In this document: positions 4,523 to 6,095 of the stretch, piece by piece | How positions within the stretch are numbered: the stretch's first letter is position 1 | Layout of the letters: every line of letters starts with the position of its first letter | Source of the DNA: Planctomycetales bacterium | GTDB taxonomy: Bacteria; Planctomycetota; Planctomycetia; Isosphaerales; Isosphaeraceae | Length of the DNA: 6,095 nt | Assembly (NCBI GenBank): GCA_027435495.1 | Contig: DAHZZC010000901.1 | Coordinates: 1 to 6,095, forward strand | Direction: 5' to 3' | Made by a program: the position numbers and the translations under genes | The notes under the pieces: generated by a model | What the model saw: only the letters and a program-made list of their open reading frames with translations | What the model was told of the DNA's origin: nothing | The model's database searches: none

Positions 4523-5398
4523 GTGTTCCGTCGTTGCCCCGCCCCATTGATTGTGCTGTCGGCCGCCCTGGCCATCGGGCTGGGCGCCGTCCCGCCGTCC
4601 TCCCGCGCCGACACACTGACGAGCAACTCCAACACGAACAACACCCAGACGGTGACCCTGGAATACACCCTGAAGGTCAACCAGAGTTTTAGCCCGGTCT
4701 CCGGCTCGCCGCCGGGCCAGGGCTCGGCCAACCCGCCGACTCCCGAGATGCTGGCGATGGTTTCGCCGGTCTCGATTGTCACGCCGCCGTCGAGCAGCAA
4801 TAGCGGTCCGCTCGCCATTGCCGCGGATACCGGCGGCTCGACGAGCGGTTACTACGCAAACAACCCCAATGAGGTTTCGGTTTACGTGGGGAACATCCCC
4901 GCGAACGGCTCGCCGATCACGCAGCAGGCGCTCGGTCTGAGCTTCTACGGTCAGGGGTTGACCAAGGGTGAGAGCATCGGCTTCACCCTGACCTTCGACA
5001 AGGCGGTTTACGACGCGGCGATCGCCAACGGTGGGTCGGGCATTCAGTTCACGGCGTACAACCCCTCGACCTTGCAACCGTACAGTTCGGGATCGTCGCC
5101 GTTCACGATCAGCTTCGACAAGCTGGTATCGGGGACGTCGAGTTCGGGTTCGTCGGCCTCCACCTCGACGTCGAGTTCGTCCTCGGCGTCGGCCGCTGGG
5201 TCGTCGTCCTCGACTTCGACGTCGAGTTCGACGTCGGTCTCGGGCGGCGGGACGCCGCTGACGGAGCAGGGGGGGAGTGGTGGCGGGACGACGGTGGCGC
5301 CCGAGCCGTTTTCGATGCTGGTCTGGGCGGCGATGGCCGGGGCTGGGGCGTGGCAGGTGCTCACGCGACGCCGGGTCGCGGCGGATCGAGCCCGCTGA
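4523..5398 (+). CDS. PEP-CTERM sorting domain protein, exported, with Ser/Thr-rich linker
   Basis: This 291-residue protein is predicted to be exported and then handled by an exosortase, the usual partner of the PEP-CTERM signal. It starts at GTG behind a strong AAGGAGGAG site. Residues 1-29 form a signal peptide (basic MFRR, then PLIVLSAALAIGLGAV, and SRA before Asp30). Residues 30-200 are a strand-prone, Asn/Ser/Gly-rich domain of no family I can name (VTLEYTLKV, VSVYVGNIP, SIGFTLTFDKAVYDAA, GIQFTAYNPSTL). Residues 204-239 are almost only Ser, Thr, Gly and Ala, typical of a wall-spanning or glycosylated linker. The C-terminus gives the tripartite signal: the motif APEPFS (259-264), a hydrophobic helix (LVWAAMAGAGAWQVL, 266-280) and the basic cluster TRRR (281-284). 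No exosortase gene lies in the window. The gene is divergent from the sigma gene and is followed by a strong hairpin. Confidence 0.88.
   Translation: MFRRCPAPLIVLSAALAIGLGAVPPSSRADTLTSNSNTNNTQTVTLEYTLKVNQSFSPVSGSPPGQGSANPPTPEMLAMVSPVSIVTPPSSSNSGPLAIAADTGGSTSGYYANNPNEVSVYVGNIPANGSPITQQALGLSFYGQGLTKGESIGFTLTFDKAVYDAAIANGGSGIQFTAYNPSTLQPYSSGSSPFTISFDKLVSGTSSSGSSASTSTSSSSSASAAGSSSSTSTSSSTSVSGGGTPLTEQGGSGGGTTVAPEPFSMLVWAAMAGAGAWQVLTRRRVAADRAR
5134..5230 (+). repeat. Low-complexity Ser-codon repeat inside the PEP-CTERM gene
   Basis: GACGTCGAGTTCG occurs exactly at 5134-5146, 5167-5179 and 5218-5230, with degenerate TCG-rich units between them. Serine is encoded mostly by TCG, with occasional AGT and TCC. 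Because the repeat period is not uniform, the linker probably grew by slippage or unequal recombination. It is a likely site of length variation between strains. Confidence 0.75.
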
Positions 5399-5420
5399 TG
5401 GGAAATTTGCTTTCGGATGA

Positions 5421-5447
5421 CGATCCCCGGTGATCTCGCGGGGATCG
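5421..5447 (+). terminator. Hairpin after the PEP-CTERM gene, candidate terminator
   Basis: CGATCCCCG (5421-5429) pairs perfectly with CGGGGATCG (5439-5447) around a nine-base loop, 22 bases beyond the stop codon at 5396-5398. The stem is strong, but there is no T-run after it (GCCTATCCG follows), so it may be a non-canonical terminator or an mRNA-stabilising structure. The rest of 5399-5552 shows no gene. Confidence 0.45.
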
Positions 5448-5552
5448 GCCTATCCGATTCTGGTCCGACTCCGATAGATTCGATCACGGGCGGTCGCCGC
5501 CCGATGGAACCCACCCACCCGACGCTCCCCCTGATCGAGGACCCCCGACGAG

Positions 5553-6095
5553 ATGCGACCGCGGCAAAGGCGGATCGCGGTCCCCCTGCTTTTGTTGCTG
5601 GCGATCGGCTGGGGGGCTCAGCGATGCGGCGAGTTTGGGGGCGACGAGTTCGCCGAGGAATCCCGAGTTCTGCCGGGCGGTTTTCTGGTCCGCCCGTACC
5701 GGCAACTCGGGCCTGCGCCGACGCCCCGGTCGTCGCGGATGCTCTGGCACACACCCGACGTCGACGCCGACTGGTCCCTCGAATTTCGTCCCCAGGGTCA
5801 CGGCGAGGAATGGCGAACCTCGCCCACACCCGGTTGGCGGCGGATTGCCGCCCGGGGGGTGCTGCCGCACCGGGTCTACCGGGCCGATCTTGATGGCCTG
5901 CCGCCTGGCTCGGCGATTGACTGGCGGGTCCGTCGCGACGGCGAGGTCGTCGATCACGGTGAGGGCCGAGCACCGAGACCGCCCGGTCAGCCCCACCGGT
6001 TCGCCATCTTCGGCGACTGCGGGGCCGGCACCTGGAACCAGCGCGCCATCGCCCGCCAGACCCAGCTCGCCGGTCCCGACTTCCTGCTGATCGCG
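5553..6095 (+). CDS. Purple-acid-phosphatase-like metallophosphoesterase, 5' part only
   Basis: The frame opens at ATG 5553 and is still open at the right edge, so only 181 residues are seen. Residues 1-21 form a signal peptide or anchor (basic MRPRQRR, then IAVPLLLLLAIGWG). Cys25 does not sit in a lipobox. Residues about 60-140 look like the N-terminal fibronectin-III-like domain of purple acid phosphatases (RMLWHTPDVDADWSLEFRP, YRADLDGLPPGSAIDWRVR). The metallophosphoesterase domain then begins at FAIFGDCGAGT (150-160); Asp155 in GDCG would be the first metal ligand, where many relatives have GDxG or GDxH. The expected GDxVY and GNHE motifs would lie beyond the window. The only ribosome-site candidate is a weak GAGG (5537-5540), 12 bases before the ATG. 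The substrate cannot be told from this part. Confidence 0.8.
   Translation, partial: MRPRQRRIAVPLLLLLAIGWGAQRCGEFGGDEFAEESRVLPGGFLVRPYRQLGPAPTPRSSRMLWHTPDVDADWSLEFRPQGHGEEWRTSPTPGWRRIAARGVLPHRVYRADLDGLPPGSAIDWRVRRDGEVVDHGEGRAPRPPGQPHRFAIFGDCGAGTWNQRAIARQTQLAGPDFLLIA

Noticed and set aside
5044..5973. Minus-strand open frame of 309 codons
   Set aside because: It is antisense to the PEP-CTERM linker and the phosphatase. Its acidic stretch is merely the complement of the Ser-codon repeat.
5635..6090. + strand open frame of 151 codons overlapping the phosphatase
   Set aside because: It lies in another frame of the phosphatase reading, which has a signal peptide, an Fn3-like domain and the GDCG motif.

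Overview
The window is G+C-rich and tightly coded, with long antisense open frames that are only a by-product of base composition. Together, a PEP-CTERM surface protein, an ECF sigma factor with a zinc-finger anti-sigma factor, secreted proteins of unknown function, an Asp-box protein with a CxCC motif, and many small palindromic repeats suggest a planctomycete, possibly of the Isosphaeraceae type. This assignment is an inference from gene content. The window contains no rRNA or other phylogenetic marker.

Layout, left to right. Positions 1-406 hold no secure gene, apart from a possible fragment at the left edge and one copy (A) of a ~105-bp inverted-repeat element. A + strand gene (407-1504) encodes a secreted sialidase-like beta-propeller protein. 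A second copy of the element (B, 1633-1748) fills the gap between that gene and a convergent minus-strand block. Read in its own direction, the block runs: ECF sigma factor (3935-3336), membrane anti-sigma factor (3123-2497) and a small secreted or anchored protein of unknown function (2280-1756). The spacers in this block are about 0.2 kb each and rich in palindromes and short repeats, so it is a spaced cluster and not a tightly overlapping operon. A divergent intergenic region of almost 600 bp (3936-4522) follows. On the + strand there is then a PEP-CTERM protein (4523-5398), a strong hairpin (5421-5447), and the 5' part of a purple-acid-phosphatase-like metallophosphoesterase (5553 to the right edge, incomplete).

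How the genes may work together. The anti-sigma factor probably holds the ECF sigma factor at the membrane until an envelope signal releases it. The third, exported protein is a candidate sensor or modulator, judged only by its position. The sialidase-like protein, the PEP-CTERM protein and the phosphatase are all predicted to be exported, so the window is mainly concerned with the cell envelope. Nothing in the sequence proves that the sigma factor controls its divergent neighbour. I found no CRISPR array, no tRNA or rRNA gene and no complete transposase. The least ordinary features are the paired repeat elements with multiplied tips, the CxCC sialidase-like protein, and the switch-like palindromes between the sigma and anti-sigma genes.
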